Below are positions 63,944-64,000 of a DNA stretch of 64,000 nucleotides, in pieces. Position numbers and translations under genes: made by a program. Position 1 is the first letter of the stretch. The number at the start of each line of letters is the position of its first letter. The DNA is taken from the NCBI GenBank assembly GCA_024138015.1, contig JAMXBB010000002.1, positions 7,148,471 to 7,212,470 on the forward strand, read 5' to 3'. This stretch comes from Lumnitzera littorea. Lineage: Eukaryota; Streptophyta; Magnoliopsida; Myrtales; Combretaceae. The notes beneath the pieces are model-generated. The model was not told the origin of the DNA. It did not search any database and saw nothing but the letters and a program-made list of their open reading frames with translations.

Positions 63944-64000
63944 CTGTAAATTTTCACATACATGGTACCTAAAAAAACATACTTATAACAAGGAAGACAA

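Noticed and set aside
1..64000. CRISPR arrays, bacterial operons, rRNA or tRNA genes
   Set aside because: No regularly spaced repeats, no operon-like gene packing and no recognisable RNA-gene core sequences; all genes are spliced plant genes.

Overview
The window is nuclear DNA from a flowering plant, probably a species with a moderately repeat-rich genome. It is AT-rich, its genes have many introns, and its introns and spacers hold plant-type L1 LINEs, Ty1/copia and Ty3/gypsy remnants and MITE-like repeats. I cannot name the species. All three recognisable genes lie on the minus strand, so transcription runs right to left. Exons were built by reading minus-strand translations across splice sites and checking that reading phase was kept.

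Layout. 1-8.8 kb: two copies of a long LTR-like sequence in head-to-head (inverted) orientation around a 4 kb AT-rich spacer. 8.8-14.4 kb: gene-poor spacer with decayed coding fragments. 14.4-22.0 kb: CLPX, the unfoldase subunit of the mitochondrial Clp protease; 15 exons, 599 codons, complete. 22.0-25.4 kb: spacer. 25.4-29.7 kb: DMS3, the SMC-hinge protein of RNA-directed DNA methylation; near complete, with one 5' joint unresolved. 29.7-33.2 kb: spacer with a Ty3/gypsy reverse-transcriptase fragment. 33.2 kb to beyond the right edge: GMI1, a long SMCHD1-like protein with a C-terminal SMC hinge, linked to DNA repair. Twenty-five exons coding 1,195 complete residues are visible; the N-terminal GHKL ATPase part lies outside the window.

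GMI1 is stretched by transposons. An 8.1 kb intron holds a LINE with a likely 12-bp target-site duplication, a second LINE ORF1 remnant and a copia 3' end. A 13.7 kb intron holds a copia 5' part, another copy of the first LINE family in the opposite orientation, and a third LINE.

The most interesting point is that DMS3 and GMI1 sit side by side in the same orientation. Their hinge-coding exons have identical lengths (192 and 321 bp) and phases, so the two genes look like products of a tandem (partial) duplication still in place. No bacterial-type system, CRISPR array, rRNA or tRNA gene was seen.
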